Assembly (NCBI RefSeq): GCF_012849375.1
Contig: NZ_CP051684.1
Span: forward strand, 868,001-932,000
DNA: 64,000 nt
Source of the DNA: Duganella dendranthematis
Lineage (GTDB): Bacteria; Pseudomonadota; Gammaproteobacteria; Burkholderiales; Burkholderiaceae_D
Reading direction: 5' to 3'
Part shown: positions 53,220 through 61,231 of the stretch, one piece after another
Numbering within the stretch: the first letter of the stretch is position 1
How the letters are laid out: every line of letters starts with the position of its first letter
Program-made: the position numbers and the translations under genes
Notes under the pieces: generated by a model
Told to the model about the DNA's origin: nothing
The model's input: only the letters and a program-made list of their open reading frames with translations
The model's database searches: none

Positions 53220-53918
53220 TTACAGAACTTCTTTGACATCGCTCATGGCGAACTGCCCGAGCGAGGTATTCAATTTGACGCCGCCGCTGCCGGTCGACAC
53301 GCTGGCCACCGCCGCCAGTTGCAATGGCGTGGCGTCGGTCAGCGTGCTGCCGCCGCTGGTGGCGGTGACGGTAAAGGTGTACTTGCCGGCCGGCGCCGCG
53401 GTTTTGTCGTCCTGGGTGCCGTCCCAGGTGATCGGATAGGTGCCGACGTCGGCATTGGTCATGGCCATGGTGCGCACCGTCTTGCCGGTGCTGTCCTGGA
53501 TCGCGATGGTGACGCTCTGCGCCGCCGAGGCCAGATCGATGCCGAACACGCTGGAGCTGGTCTTGGTGCCGTCGTCGGCGGTGCTGGTCGCCAGTTCGAT
53601 GCCCTTGCCCTCCACCAGCACGCCCTTGCCGATCATGCTGATCGCGCTTTGCGACTGCGAACTGGCGATATCGGAGCGCAGCGATTCCAGCGTGGCGTTG
53701 ACCTTGTTGATGCCGGTCACGGTCGACAGCTGGGCCAGCTGGCTGGTCATGGCCGCGTTGTCCATCGGATTCAGCGGATCCTGGTTCTGCAGCTGGGTCA
53801 CCAGCAGCTTCATGAACTTGTCCTGGTCCGCCTGCACGCTGTCGGTCGAGGTGGTGGTCGTGGTGGTCGGAGTACTGTTTACCGCCGCCGGCGTGTCGAT
53901 GATGCCGCTAATGGTCAT
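53220..53918 (-). CDS. flgD: Flagellar hook assembly scaffold protein FlgD
   Basis: FlgD caps the growing hook and is discarded when it is finished. The 232-residue protein has the conserved N-terminal part with D-K-F-M-K-L-L-V-T-Q-L-Q-N-Q-D-P-L-N-P-M-D-N (about 33-54), and a C-terminal FLG_D tudor/Fn3-like region (W-D-G-T-Q-D-D-K-T, about 168-176). Length normal. It lies between flgC (22-base gap) and flgE (26-base gap). Confidence 0.96.
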   Translation of the reverse strand: MTISGIIDTPAAVNSTPTTTTTTSTDSVQADQDKFMKLLVTQLQNQDPLNPMDNAAMTSQLAQLSTVTGINKVNATLESLRSDIASSQSQSAISMIGKGVLVEGKGIELATSTADDGTKTSSSVFGIDLASAAQSVTIAIQDSTGKTVRTMAMTNADVGTYPITWDGTQDDKTAAPAGKYTFTVTATSGGSTLTDATPLQLAAVASVSTGSGGVKLNTSLGQFAMSDVKEVL

Positions 53919-53940
53919 GATGGCCTCTTGTTTCTCTTAT

Positions 53941-54351
53941 TTAGTTTTGACCGATGGTCAGGGTTTTCAACAGCAGCGTTTTCGCCGTATTCATGGTTTC
54001 CACATTGTTCTGGTAGGAGCGCGAGGCCGACATCATGTTGACCATCTCGTCCACGACATTGACGTTCGGCATGGTGACGTAGCCGTTTTCGTCGGCGCCC
54101 GGATGCTTGGGGTCGTACATCATCTTCATCGGCGACTGGTCTTCCACCACCTGCTTGACGCGCACGCCGGTGGAGGCGCCGCCATTGGTTGGCGTCTGCG
54201 CCTCGAACACCACTTGGCGCGCGCGGTAGGCTTCGCCAGTGGCGCTGGTGGCGCTGTCGGCATTGGCCAGATTGGAGGCCACCACGTTCAGCCGCTGCGA
54301 CTGCGCGCTCATGGCCGAACCGGAAACATTAAAAATATTAAACAGTGACAT
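53941..54351 (-). CDS. flgC: Flagellar proximal rod protein FlgC
   Basis: FlgC is a proximal rod subunit. The 136-residue protein starts [17 protein letters not shown] and has [11 protein letters not shown] (about 23-33), [22 protein letters not shown] near 94-115, all canonical. Two bases separate it from flgB. CAGGGAG lies upstream of the start. Confidence 0.97.
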   Translation of the reverse strand: MSLFNIFNVSGSAMSAQSQRLNVVASNLANADSATSATGEAYRARQVVFEAQTPTNGGASTGVRVKQVVEDQSPMKMMYDPKHPGADENGYVTMPNVNVVDEMVNMMSASRSYQNNVETMNTAKTLLLKTLTIGQN

Positions 54352-54353
54352 GA

Positions 54354-54782
54354 TCAGCTCCCTGACTGGATCGCCGCCAGCATCGACTTGATCTGGCCGT
54401 TGATGGCGGTGATGCCGGCTTCGTAGCGGATGGCGTTGTCGGCAAACTGGTTGCGCTCGACGTCCATGTCCACCGTGTTACCGTCCACCGCGCCCTGGAT
54501 CACGCCGCGGTACAGCAGCGGGGTGCCGTCGGCCAGCGTACCGGCGTCTTGCAGAGGGTTGGGGTAATGCTTGACGGCGGTGGTGGCCAACGATTGCTGG
54601 GCGTTCGGATTGGCCTTGTCCAGCGCGGCCTGCATGGTGGCGCTGAAGTCGATGTCGCGCGCCTTGTAATTCGGCGTGTCCGCGTTGGCAATATTGGAGG
54701 CGAGCACCGACTGGCGCGTGGAACGCAGGCTCAGTGCCGTTTCATTAAAGCGCATGTAATCGTCTAACTTGCTGCCGAGCAT
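54354..54782 (-). CDS. flgB: Flagellar proximal rod protein FlgB
   Basis: FlgB is the first gene of the flgB-J operon and a proximal rod subunit. The 142-residue protein has [31 protein letters not shown] (about 16-46), the family hallmark. The ATG at 54782 is chosen because GGGGAG stands just upstream; the longer frame to 54863 lacks homology. A 154-bp gap separates it from the divergent flgA and must hold promoters for both. Confidence 0.95.
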   Translation of the reverse strand: MLGSKLDDYMRFNETALSLRSTRQSVLASNIANADTPNYKARDIDFSATMQAALDKANPNAQQSLATTAVKHYPNPLQDAGTLADGTPLLYRGVIQGAVDGNTVDMDVERNQFADNAIRYEAGITAINGQIKSMLAAIQSGS

Positions 54783-54907
54783 GATGTGCTCCCCTTCCAC
54801 ATTGATGACAGGATCGATGATACGGAGTTGCCCGCCGTAACAATCTGGCGATAAGCACGCCATTTCCCGTCTTATTCAACGCTTCAAGTTCAGACCGCCA
54901 GACTATG

Positions 54908-54918
54908 ATGGCACTATT
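54908..54918. promoter_or_regulatory. Candidate regulatory motif upstream of flgA
   Basis: ATGGCACTATT lies 18 bases before the flgA start and resembles the motif upstream of fliF (22264-22275). It is also in the divergent flgB-flgA gap. The evidence is only the shared word. Confidence 0.2.
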
Positions 54919-54936
54919 GAACGGGAAACCATCACC

Positions 54937-55632
54937 ATGAAACCACGTCTGCTCCTCCCTGCACTGTTAGCCATTGCACTCAGCGCCAGCGCCGCCGCCC
55001 AGCCCGGTCGGCAGGACATCGCCGCCATCAAGCGCACGGTCGAACAATTCCTGCAGGTGCAGGCGGGCGGCTTGCCGGGCCAGGTCACGGTCACGGTCGG
55101 CGCCATCGATCCGCGCATGCAACTGGCCGCCTGCCCCGATCCGCAAGCTTTCTTCATGCCCGGCGCCCGCGCCTGGGGCAAAACCACGGTCGGCGTGCGC
55201 TGTGCGACACCGGCCACGTGGACGGTATATATTCAAGCCAACGTGACCGTGGTGGGCGAATACATCGCCGCCGCCGCCCCGCTGGTGCAGGGCCAGCCAA
55301 TCGACGCCAACCAGCTGACCGTCCTCAAAGGCGATCTGACAATGTTGCCGGCAGGTATAGCTACCGACGCTAGCCAGGTGATCGGCCGCAGCGCCTCGGT
55401 ATCGTTGCCCCCAGGCACTCCTTTGCGTCTGGACACGCTGCGCAGCAAGCCGGTGGTGCAGTCCGGCCAGCTGGTGCGGCTGGTGTCGAGCGGCAGCGGT
55501 TTCAGCGTGTCGGCCGAGGGCCGCGCCATGAGCACGGCCGGCGACGGCCAGGTGGTACAGGTAAAAACCGGCAATGGGCAACAGATTACCGGCATCGCCA
55601 AGACCGGTGGTATGGTCGAGGTGGCATTTTGA
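54937..55632 (+). CDS. flgA: Flagellar P-ring assembly chaperone FlgA
   Basis: FlgA is a periplasmic chaperone for FlgI. The 231-residue precursor has a clear Sec signal (L-L-L-P-A-L-L-A-I-A-L-S-A-S-A-A-A, cleavage near residue 22) and a C-terminal SAF domain with R-S-A-S-V-S-L-P-P-G-T-P-L-R-L-D-T-L-R (about 151-169) and G-Q-V-V-Q-V-K-T-G-N-G-Q-Q-I-T-G. Length is normal. It is divergent from flgB and followed by flgM and flgN, the usual flgAMN cluster. Confidence 0.95.
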   Translation: MKPRLLLPALLAIALSASAAAQPGRQDIAAIKRTVEQFLQVQAGGLPGQVTVTVGAIDPRMQLAACPDPQAFFMPGARAWGKTTVGVRCATPATWTVYIQANVTVVGEYIAAAAPLVQGQPIDANQLTVLKGDLTMLPAGIATDASQVIGRSASVSLPPGTPLRLDTLRSKPVVQSGQLVRLVSSGSGFSVSAEGRAMSTAGDGQVVQVKTGNGQQITGIAKTGGMVEVAF

Positions 55633-55654
55633 GCAATGGCCAGGCAAACCCGGC

Positions 55655-55681
55655 TAAAGTTTACGACCGAATCGCCGTTAC
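55655..55681 (+). promoter_or_regulatory. Sigma-28 (FliA) promoter of flgM
   Basis: TAAAGTTT (55655-55662, perfect -35 consensus), an 11-base spacer, and GCCGTTAC (55674-55681, six of eight) form the best sigma-28 site in the window. It lies between flgA and flgM, so flgM is made both from flgA read-through and as a late gene. Confidence 0.88.
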
Positions 55682-55728
55682 CGACTCAGATCCCGGAGTT
55701 TCGTACTCCTCGCTGAGAAGGAAATGCT

Positions 55729-56046
55729 GTGAAAATTAACGATACATTAAAGAGCACGCCCGGCCTGCCGTCGACGCCTGCTGCAACCAGCTCCACCGCG
55801 CGCGGCGCGGACAAGGCAGCGGAAGCGGCGCCGTCGAATGTGGCGTCGGACAGTGTCCGCCTGTCGCCGCAAGGCCAGGCCATGGCGGCCAGTTCGGCCA
55901 GCGGCGCCAATGCCGTGTTCGACACCAAAAAAGTCGAGCGCATCAAGTTGGCAATTGCCGATGGCCAGTTCCAGGTCAACTCGGAAAAAGTAGCGGATGG
56001 CTTGCTGGATACCGTCAAGGATCTGCTGCACTCAAGAAAACGATAG
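55729..56046 (+). CDS. flgM: Anti-sigma-28 factor FlgM
   Basis: FlgM binds FliA and keeps late genes off until the hook is done, when FlgM is exported. The 105-residue protein starts M-K-I-N-D-T-L-K with GTG at 55729 (AAGGA upstream). It has a disordered Ala/Ser N-terminal half, S-D-S-V-R-L-S-P-Q-G near 41-50, and the FliA-binding C-terminal helix with V-E-R-I-K-L-A-I-A-D-G-Q-F-Q-V-N-S-E-K-V-A-D-G-L-L near 69-93. It has its own sigma-28 promoter. flgN starts seven bases later. Confidence 0.95.
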   Translation: MKINDTLKSTPGLPSTPAATSSTARGADKAAEAAPSNVASDSVRLSPQGQAMAASSASGANAVFDTKKVERIKLAIADGQFQVNSEKVADGLLDTVKDLLHSRKR

Positions 56047-56053
56047 GATAGTC

Positions 56054-56530
56054 ATGACCACCGTCACCCCGCTGAACAGCCTGCGCGAAGAAGAACACAT
56101 CATGTCCACCCTGCTGGATGTGCTGCGCCAGGAACAGCAAATGCTGGTGGCGGCGGATATCGAAGGCCTGCCGGCCGTCACCACCCGCAAGACCGCGCTG
56201 GTCACGCAAATGACCCTGTTGTCCGCGCAACGTCACCGCTCGCTGGGCAAATGCGGCTTTCCTGCAGAGGAAGCCGGCATGGATGCGTGGATCGCCGCCA
56301 GCGGCGAGGCGCGCGCGGAATCGGAAAGCTTGTGGGGGGCGCTGTTGCAGCATACCCGCACCGCCAAGGAACTGAACCTCATCAATGGCGTGCTGATCAA
56401 CAAGCAGATGGGGCAAACCCAGGATGCGCTGCACGCCTTGCGTCCGCAGGGTTCGGCTGGCAATAACTTCTACGGTCCAGGCGGTGTGACCACCACCCTG
56501 CCGCGCAGCCGCGGTTTTCTGGCCGGCTGA
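56054..56530 (+). CDS. flgN: Flagellar export chaperone FlgN
   Basis: FlgN escorts FlgK and FlgL to the export gate. The 158-residue helical protein begins M-T-T-V-T-P-L-N-S-L-R-E-E-E and has the FlgN pattern L-D-V-L-R-Q-E-Q-Q-M-L (about 22-32) and L-N-L-I-N-G-V-L-I-N-K-Q-M near 105-117. The ATG at 56054 is chosen because the preceding frame lies inside flgM. It is followed by a REP-like palindrome acting as terminator. Confidence 0.92.
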   Translation: MTTVTPLNSLREEEHIMSTLLDVLRQEQQMLVAADIEGLPAVTTRKTALVTQMTLLSAQRHRSLGKCGFPAEEAGMDAWIAASGEARAESESLWGALLQHTRTAKELNLINGVLINKQMGQTQDALHALRPQGSAGNNFYGPGGVTTTLPRSRGFLAG

Positions 56531-56553
56531 CGCTCCCCCGCACTGCGCATACC

Positions 56554-56588
56554 AGGGTCAGTCCCCATGCGGGGACTGACCCTTTTTT
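56554..56588. terminator. REP-like palindrome acting as terminator between flgN and motD
   Basis: AGGGTCAGTCCCC (56554-56566), loop ATGC, and GGGGACTGACCCT (56571-56583) form a perfect 13-bp stem with a 4-base loop. It has the same design as the palindromes at 6088 and 7130, and ends in six T residues. It sits between convergent flgN and motD. Confidence 0.8.
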
Positions 56589-56596
56589 GCTGAGGG

Positions 56597-57367
56597 TTAC
56601 TGCGCTGGCAGAGTTGGGACTTCCGTACTCGGATCAGGAATTCCCGACAAGATCGTCACCGCCACGCGGCGGTTGCGCGCGCGGCCCAGTGGCGTGTCGT
56701 TATCGGCCACCGGCTGGTTGGAACTGAAACCCACGGCAGTCAACCGCGTCGGCGCCACGCCGGCATCGATAAACAGCCGCACCACACTGCTGGCGCGCAC
56801 CGACGACAATTCCCAATTGGATGGATAGCGCGGATTGGCGATCGGCTGGTTGTCCGTATGCCCTTCCACCTGCACATCGTGGCCGTCGCTCTTGAGCAGA
56901 TTGGCCACCGCGCGCAGCGCCTCCACCGATTCCGGCATCAGCCTGGCCTCGCCCGGATCGAACAGCACCGAGGCATTGATTTCGACGCTGACGCCGCGGC
57001 TGTTCTGCGTCACCCGCACCTTGCCTTCCTTGACCAGCGGCGCCATGGTCGACAGCAAATCCTGGGCCAGCCGCGTCATCTGCTCTTTTTCCTTGCGCAG
57101 CATCTCGGTGCGGCGCTTCAGGCCGGGATTGGGAATCGGCAGGTTCTGCACCTGCGTATTGACCGGCGTGGCCGAACCCTGGCCGCCGAAGGCATTGCCC
57201 AGCGCATCGGAAAACACCTTGTACTTACCGATATTGACCGCCGAAATCGCATACATCACGACAAAGAACGCGAACAGCAGCGTGATGAAGTCGGCATACG
57301 AAATCAGCCAGCGCTCATGGTTCTCCGGCTCGTCGTCGAACTTTTTGCGGGCGCGACGGTAATACAT
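56597..57367 (-). CDS. motD: Flagellar stator protein MotD (MotB family)
   Basis: MotD is the peptidoglycan-anchored stator subunit that pairs with MotC; together they conduct protons. The 256-residue protein has one membrane segment (about 25-45) with the proton-binding Asp26 in S-Y-A-D-F-I-T-L-L-F-A-F-F. The periplasmic OmpA-like domain has V-E-G-H-T-D-N-Q-P (about 160-170) and R-A-R-N-R-R-V. The ATG at 57367 lies one base after the motC stop codon. The name MotD rather than MotB follows the pairing with motC next to fliA, as in pseudomonads. Another motAB pair may exist elsewhere. Confidence 0.88.
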   Translation of the reverse strand: MYYRRARKKFDDEPENHERWLISYADFITLLFAFFVVMYAISAVNIGKYKVFSDALGNAFGGQGSATPVNTQVQNLPIPNPGLKRRTEMLRKEKEQMTRLAQDLLSTMAPLVKEGKVRVTQNSRGVSVEINASVLFDPGEARLMPESVEALRAVANLLKSDGHDVQVEGHTDNQPIANPRYPSNWELSSVRASSVVRLFIDAGVAPTRLTAVGFSSNQPVADNDTPLGRARNRRVAVTILSGIPDPSTEVPTLPAQ

Positions 57368-57368
57368 C

Positions 57369-58115
57369 TCAATGCTCCCGCAGCAGCGTGGCGATGCGTT
57401 CGTCAATCACCCGCGTGTGGTCGCCGGTGGCGATGTCGTAGAACACCGCCGCGGCAATCTCCTGCTGGTGCACTTCCTGCGTGACGATGGCCTTCAGCTT
57501 ATTGGCGATCGGGTAGAAGAACAGGTTGGCCAGGCCGACGCCGTAAATGGTCGACACGAACGCGATCGCGATGCCGGAACCCAGCTTGCTGGGATCGGTC
57601 AAGTTTTCCATCACATGGATCAGGCCCAGCACCGCGCCCAGGATGCCAATGGTCGGCGAATAGCCGGCCGCCGATTCCCAGATGCGCACCGCCTGCCGTT
57701 CGGCCGTTTCATAGGCGGTGATTTCGGTGTCCAGCAGCTGGCGCAGTTTTTCCGGCGCGATGCCGTCGACGATCAAGCGCAAGCCCTTGACGTTGAACTG
57801 GTCCTTGGACGCCAGCATATAGCGCTCCAGCGACAGCAGGCCGTCGCGGCGCGCCGCCAGGTTCCAGGCGTTGATGTCGCGCGCCAGGGCGGCGCGGGTG
57901 TCCTTGGGCGGCGCAAACACCAGCCGCAGCATGCGCACGCCGCGAACAAAGGTCTTGAAACGGGTCTGCAACAGCACCGCGCCAAACGTGCCGACCACGA
58001 CGATCGCAAACGCCGCGGGTTGCAACAAGGAAGTGAGCTTGCCGCCCTCCATGGTCTGGCCGGCCATGATGCCGGCCAGCGCCAGCAGCACGCCGGCTAC
58101 GCTGGCCCAGTCCAA
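57369..58115 (-). CDS. motC: Flagellar stator protein MotC (MotA family)
   Basis: MotC is the four-helix stator subunit that pushes on FliG. The 248-residue protein has four membrane segments (about 3-18, 32-50, 150-172, 185-205) and the conserved Pro/Gly-rich S-A-A-G-Y-S-P-T-I-G-I-L-G-A-V-L-G-L-I-H-V-M (near 153-174). The cytoplasmic loop between helices 2 and 3 has the charged residues that contact FliG. The start is TTG at 58115 with GGGAG upstream, overlapping the fliA end by 19 bases. Confidence 0.9.
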   Translation of the reverse strand: MDWASVAGVLLALAGIMAGQTMEGGKLTSLLQPAAFAIVVVGTFGAVLLQTRFKTFVRGVRMLRLVFAPPKDTRAALARDINAWNLAARRDGLLSLERYMLASKDQFNVKGLRLIVDGIAPEKLRQLLDTEITAYETAERQAVRIWESAAGYSPTIGILGAVLGLIHVMENLTDPSKLGSGIAIAFVSTIYGVGLANLFFYPIANKLKAIVTQEVHQQEIAAAVFYDIATGDHTRVIDERIATLLREH

Positions 58116-58828
58116 GACCGCTCCCGGAGTGAGGCGCGCAGACGCGCCACGGCCTGCGTATGCAATTGCGATACGCGCGATTCGGATACGCCCATCACGG
58201 CGCCAATTTCTTTCAAGTTGAGCTCCTCTTCGTAGTACAAGCCCATCAGCATCTTCTCGCGTTCCGGCAGCATATCGATGGCATCGATCACGGCCTGGCG
58301 GAAGTCGCCGTCCAGCAGGGAACGCAGCGGATCGGCGTCGTCATCGGCGGCATAGCGGTCGAGGAAGCTGTCGTTGCCGTCGTCGTCATGGAAATCTTCG
58401 TAATACACCAGCTGGTGACCGCCGCCGTCGCCCAGCATTTCCTGGTAGTCGGCCAGCGACAGCTTGAGCGACTTGGCGACTTCCGATTCGCTAGGCGGCC
58501 GCCCCAGGCGCTGCTGCAGCGTCGACATGGCGGCTTCGACCTTGCGCATATTCTGCCGCAGCGAGCGCGGCAGCCAGTCGCTGCTGCGCAGTTCGTCCAG
58601 CATGGCGCCGCGGATGCGCAGCACCGCATAGGTTTCAAATTGCGCGCCGTGGGTTTCTTCGTAACGGCTGATGGCGTCCAACAGGCCGATCATTCCGGCT
58701 TGCACCAGATCGTCGACTTCGACGCTGGGCGGCAGTTTCGCCTTCATGTGGTGGGCCAAGCGTTTCACCAACGGCATATGCTCCGTCAGTAAAGTATCCT
58801 TGTCCGCTTTCCCTTTTACCGTATACAT
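58097..58828 (-). CDS. fliA: RNA polymerase sigma-28 factor FliA
   Basis: FliA transcribes late flagellar genes and is held by FlgM. The 243-residue protein has region 2 (S-V-E-V-D-D-L-V-Q-A-G-M-I-G-L-L-D-A-I near 36-54, and F-E-T-Y-A-V-L-R-I-R-G-A-M-L-D-E-L-R) and region 4 with an HTH (L-N-L-K-E-I-G-A-V-M-G-V-S-E-S-R-V-S-Q). The ATG at 58828 gives the usual start M-Y-T-V-K-G-K; the frame extends to a TTG at 58852 that overlaps the flhG stop. Neither has a clear Shine-Dalgarno site; the leader is AT-rich. Cognate promoters are at 13258, 15563, 47200-47226 and 55655. Confidence 0.95.
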   Translation of the reverse strand: MYTVKGKADKDTLLTEHMPLVKRLAHHMKAKLPPSVEVDDLVQAGMIGLLDAISRYEETHGAQFETYAVLRIRGAMLDELRSSDWLPRSLRQNMRKVEAAMSTLQQRLGRPPSESEVAKSLKLSLADYQEMLGDGGGHQLVYYEDFHDDDGNDSFLDRYAADDDADPLRSLLDGDFRQAVIDAIDMLPEREKMLMGLYYEEELNLKEIGAVMGVSESRVSQLHTQAVARLRASLRERSWTGPA

Positions 58829-58848
58829 TCGAATATTTATTATATTAA

Positions 58849-59649
58849 TCAAGCGCGCAGTTGGTGATCCCCCCCCAGCGCGAAGCGGCCCGCCAATTGG
58901 CGAAACGCGACCGAGGCCCCTGCCAGCGGAAATGCATCGACCACCGCGCGCCCCAAGCGCGCCGCACGTTGCAGGTACTCATCCGCCGGTACCGATCCCA
59001 TCGACACCAAGTTGACGGCCAGGTAACGGCTTGCCGCCTGTGCCATATTATCGTAAACCAACCGCGCTTCGTCTTCAGAGGCGCCGGTGACCAGAATGCC
59101 GAACGGCCGACGGCCCAGTTCCTGGTTCAGGCGCTTAATCATACTGTACGCAGCCTTGATCGAGGTAGCGCTATTCGAGACCTGCACCACAATCTCCGAG
59201 CTGGCCATGATCGGCACCGGGAAGGCTTCGCCGTCGAATTCGCCGTCGACCAGCACCATGCCGGTCTGTTTGGCCAGCACATCGAAGGCCTTGGCCAGGC
59301 GCCGGGTCTCGTCCGGACCGCCGCGCACCGCGCCGCGCGTCATCGACGCCACCGAGAAACCTTGCGGCACCGCGTGGATCACCTGGTTCAGCGCGCATTC
59401 CTGGCGCGCCACGTTCAGCAGGCTGTCGCCGCCGTCGACGCCGAGGCGCGAGGCGACGCCGTGGGCGCTGGCGCAGGCGTCGACGATCAGCACGTCATTG
59501 CCGGCGCGGGCCAGCGAGGCGCCCAGGTTGACCAGCATGGCGCCCTTGTCGTCCTGCGGCGCGGCCGACAAGAAGGTGACGATGCGGGGCTGGGCCCCGG
59601 CCAGCATGCGGCGCAGGCCCTCCGCCTGGTCGAAATTAAAATTAGCCAA
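58849..59649 (-). CDS. flhG: Flagellar number regulator FlhG/FleN with altered P-loop
   Basis: FlhG is a MinD-type ATPase that limits flagellar number and works against FlhF. The 266-residue protein has the MinD fold pattern: a P-loop region at residues 28-42, D-V-L-I-V-D-A-C (about 52-59), V-L-V-D-G-E-F-D-G-E (about 132-141) and a C-terminal membrane-targeting-like helix. The P-loop is unusual: S-A-A-P-Q-D-D-K-G-A-M instead of K-G-G-V-G-K-T, so ATP use is doubtful. Overlaps flhF by eight bases. Confidence 0.85.
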   Translation of the reverse strand: MANFNFDQAEGLRRMLAGAQPRIVTFLSAAPQDDKGAMLVNLGASLARAGNDVLIVDACASAHGVASRLGVDGGDSLLNVARQECALNQVIHAVPQGFSVASMTRGAVRGGPDETRRLAKAFDVLAKQTGMVLVDGEFDGEAFPVPIMASSEIVVQVSNSATSIKAAYSMIKRLNQELGRRPFGILVTGASEDEARLVYDNMAQAASRYLAVNLVSMGSVPADEYLQRAARLGRAVVDAFPLAGASVAFRQLAGRFALGGDHQLRA

Positions 59650-61102
59650 GTTGCACCTCGCGCATGCTGCGGTTGTCTTGGGTTGCGTTGCTCATCAGCA
59701 CAGGCAGCTCCGCATCCTGGTATTGGGTGTTGACGATGTCGCGCTTGAGCTTGAAGGCGCGGTCGATCAGGTAGGCCGGATCGGCCAGGTGCAGATCTTC
59801 CGGCACGCGCTGGCCGTTCGACACGTAGAACAGGTTGAGCTTGTGGCGGATCACCACGTCCAGCGCATTGCCGATCGCGGCCGCTTCGTCGAGCTTGGTC
59901 ATGATGCAGCCGGCCAGGCCGCTGCCCTGATAGGCACGCACCACTTCGCTCAGGGTCTCCTGGGTCGCGGTGGCGTTCAGGCACAGCAGGCGCTTGACGT
60001 TGGTGTCGGCGCCTTGCAGCATCGACACCTGCTCGGTGACCATCTGGTCGCGCTGGCTGACGCCGACGGTGTCAATCAACACGGTATGCTTGTTCTTCAG
60101 TTCTTTCAAGGCGATGCGCAGGTCGGCTTCGTCCTTGACCGAGTGCACCATCACGCCGAGGATCTTGCCGTAGATGCGCAACTGTTCATGCGCGCCGATC
60201 CGGTAGGCGTCGGTGGTGATCAGGGCCAGCTTGTCCGGGCCGTGGCGCATCACGCAGCGCGCGGCCAGCTTGGCGGTGCTGGTGGTCTTGCCGACGCCGG
60301 TCGGACCGACCAGCGCGAACACCCCGCCCTGCTCGATCAGCGCGTCTTCGTTGGCCATGGTTTGCAGGTTGCGCGTGAGGACGGTTTTCATCCAGCGCAG
60401 GCTGTCGGCGGCATCGCGGCCGGCCGGCAATTTTTCTATCAGGTAGCGCGCCAGGCTGGCCGAGAAACCGGCCGCCAGCATTTCGCGCAGCACGGCGGTC
60501 TTCTGCGGTTCGCGCGCTTGCGTGGCGCCCCACGACAGTTCGGCCAACTGGGTTTCCATCATGCCGCGCATGGCGCGGATTTCGCTCATCATGCCGCTCA
60601 TCTCGACGGCGGCCGATTCCTTGGCGCTGGCGACGGCGGCGGTGACCAGGGCGGCGATCTGGTGGGCGTCGATGGCTGGCGCGGCTTTCGGTTGCAGCGC
60701 TGGCGCCGGGGTCGGTGCTGGTGCAGGCGCGGCAGCGGCAACCTTGGTGGCCAGCGACGAATGCGAGGCCACCACGCGGCGTTGCGGCTGCACCGGCAGG
60801 CTGGCTGGACGGGTGTTGGCGACCGGCGGCGACATATGCGGCAATTCATCTTCGAAGCGCGGCTCGACGCGGCCGGCGGCGATCACCGGGGCGTCCAGGT
60901 CCAGCGACGGTGCGGGTTCCGCCATCGGCGAATGCGGCGCCGGCATGGCCAGAGAGGCGGCGTCGTCGTTTGCCAGGGCGAGGATTTCGACGATGCCGTC
61001 GGATTGACGGTTGGACAGGATCACGGCGTCAGGGCCGAGGGATTCGCGGACTTTGCGCAGCGCTTCGCGGGAAGTCGGTGCGGTAAATTTTTTAACGTTC
61101 AT
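59642..61102 (-). CDS. flhF: Flagellar placement GTPase FlhF
   Basis: FlhF is an SRP-type GTPase that places flagella at the pole. The 486-residue protein has an N-terminal basic/disordered B domain (about 1-170), an N domain, and a G domain with G-P-T-G-V-G-K-T-T (about 262-270), D-A-Y-R-I-G-A-H-E-Q-L (about 288-298), I-D-T-V-G-V-S and T-K-L-D-E-A. The order flhA-flhF-flhG-fliA is classical for polar flagellates, but here an unrelated gene separates flhA from flhF. Confidence 0.95.
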   Translation of the reverse strand: MNVKKFTAPTSREALRKVRESLGPDAVILSNRQSDGIVEILALANDDAASLAMPAPHSPMAEPAPSLDLDAPVIAAGRVEPRFEDELPHMSPPVANTRPASLPVQPQRRVVASHSSLATKVAAAAPAPAPTPAPALQPKAAPAIDAHQIAALVTAAVASAKESAAVEMSGMMSEIRAMRGMMETQLAELSWGATQAREPQKTAVLREMLAAGFSASLARYLIEKLPAGRDAADSLRWMKTVLTRNLQTMANEDALIEQGGVFALVGPTGVGKTTSTAKLAARCVMRHGPDKLALITTDAYRIGAHEQLRIYGKILGVMVHSVKDEADLRIALKELKNKHTVLIDTVGVSQRDQMVTEQVSMLQGADTNVKRLLCLNATATQETLSEVVRAYQGSGLAGCIMTKLDEAAAIGNALDVVIRHKLNLFYVSNGQRVPEDLHLADPAYLIDRAFKLKRDIVNTQYQDAELPVLMSNATQDNRSMREVQLG

Positions 61103-61231
61103 GACCGTCTCTCAAGGGAACCAGGTTGAGCCACGCGCCTTTAAAGCAAGACGCCTCGACTCCAATGCTTCCATTATTGACGATGCACTCTGGAAACGAT
61201 CTGATGAACAGGAGCACAAATGGCCCGTATT

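Noticed and set aside
56597..58115. Naming the stator pair motA/motB
   Set aside because: Sequence alone does not separate MotAB from MotCD firmly, but the position next to fliA and flhFG is that of motCD.
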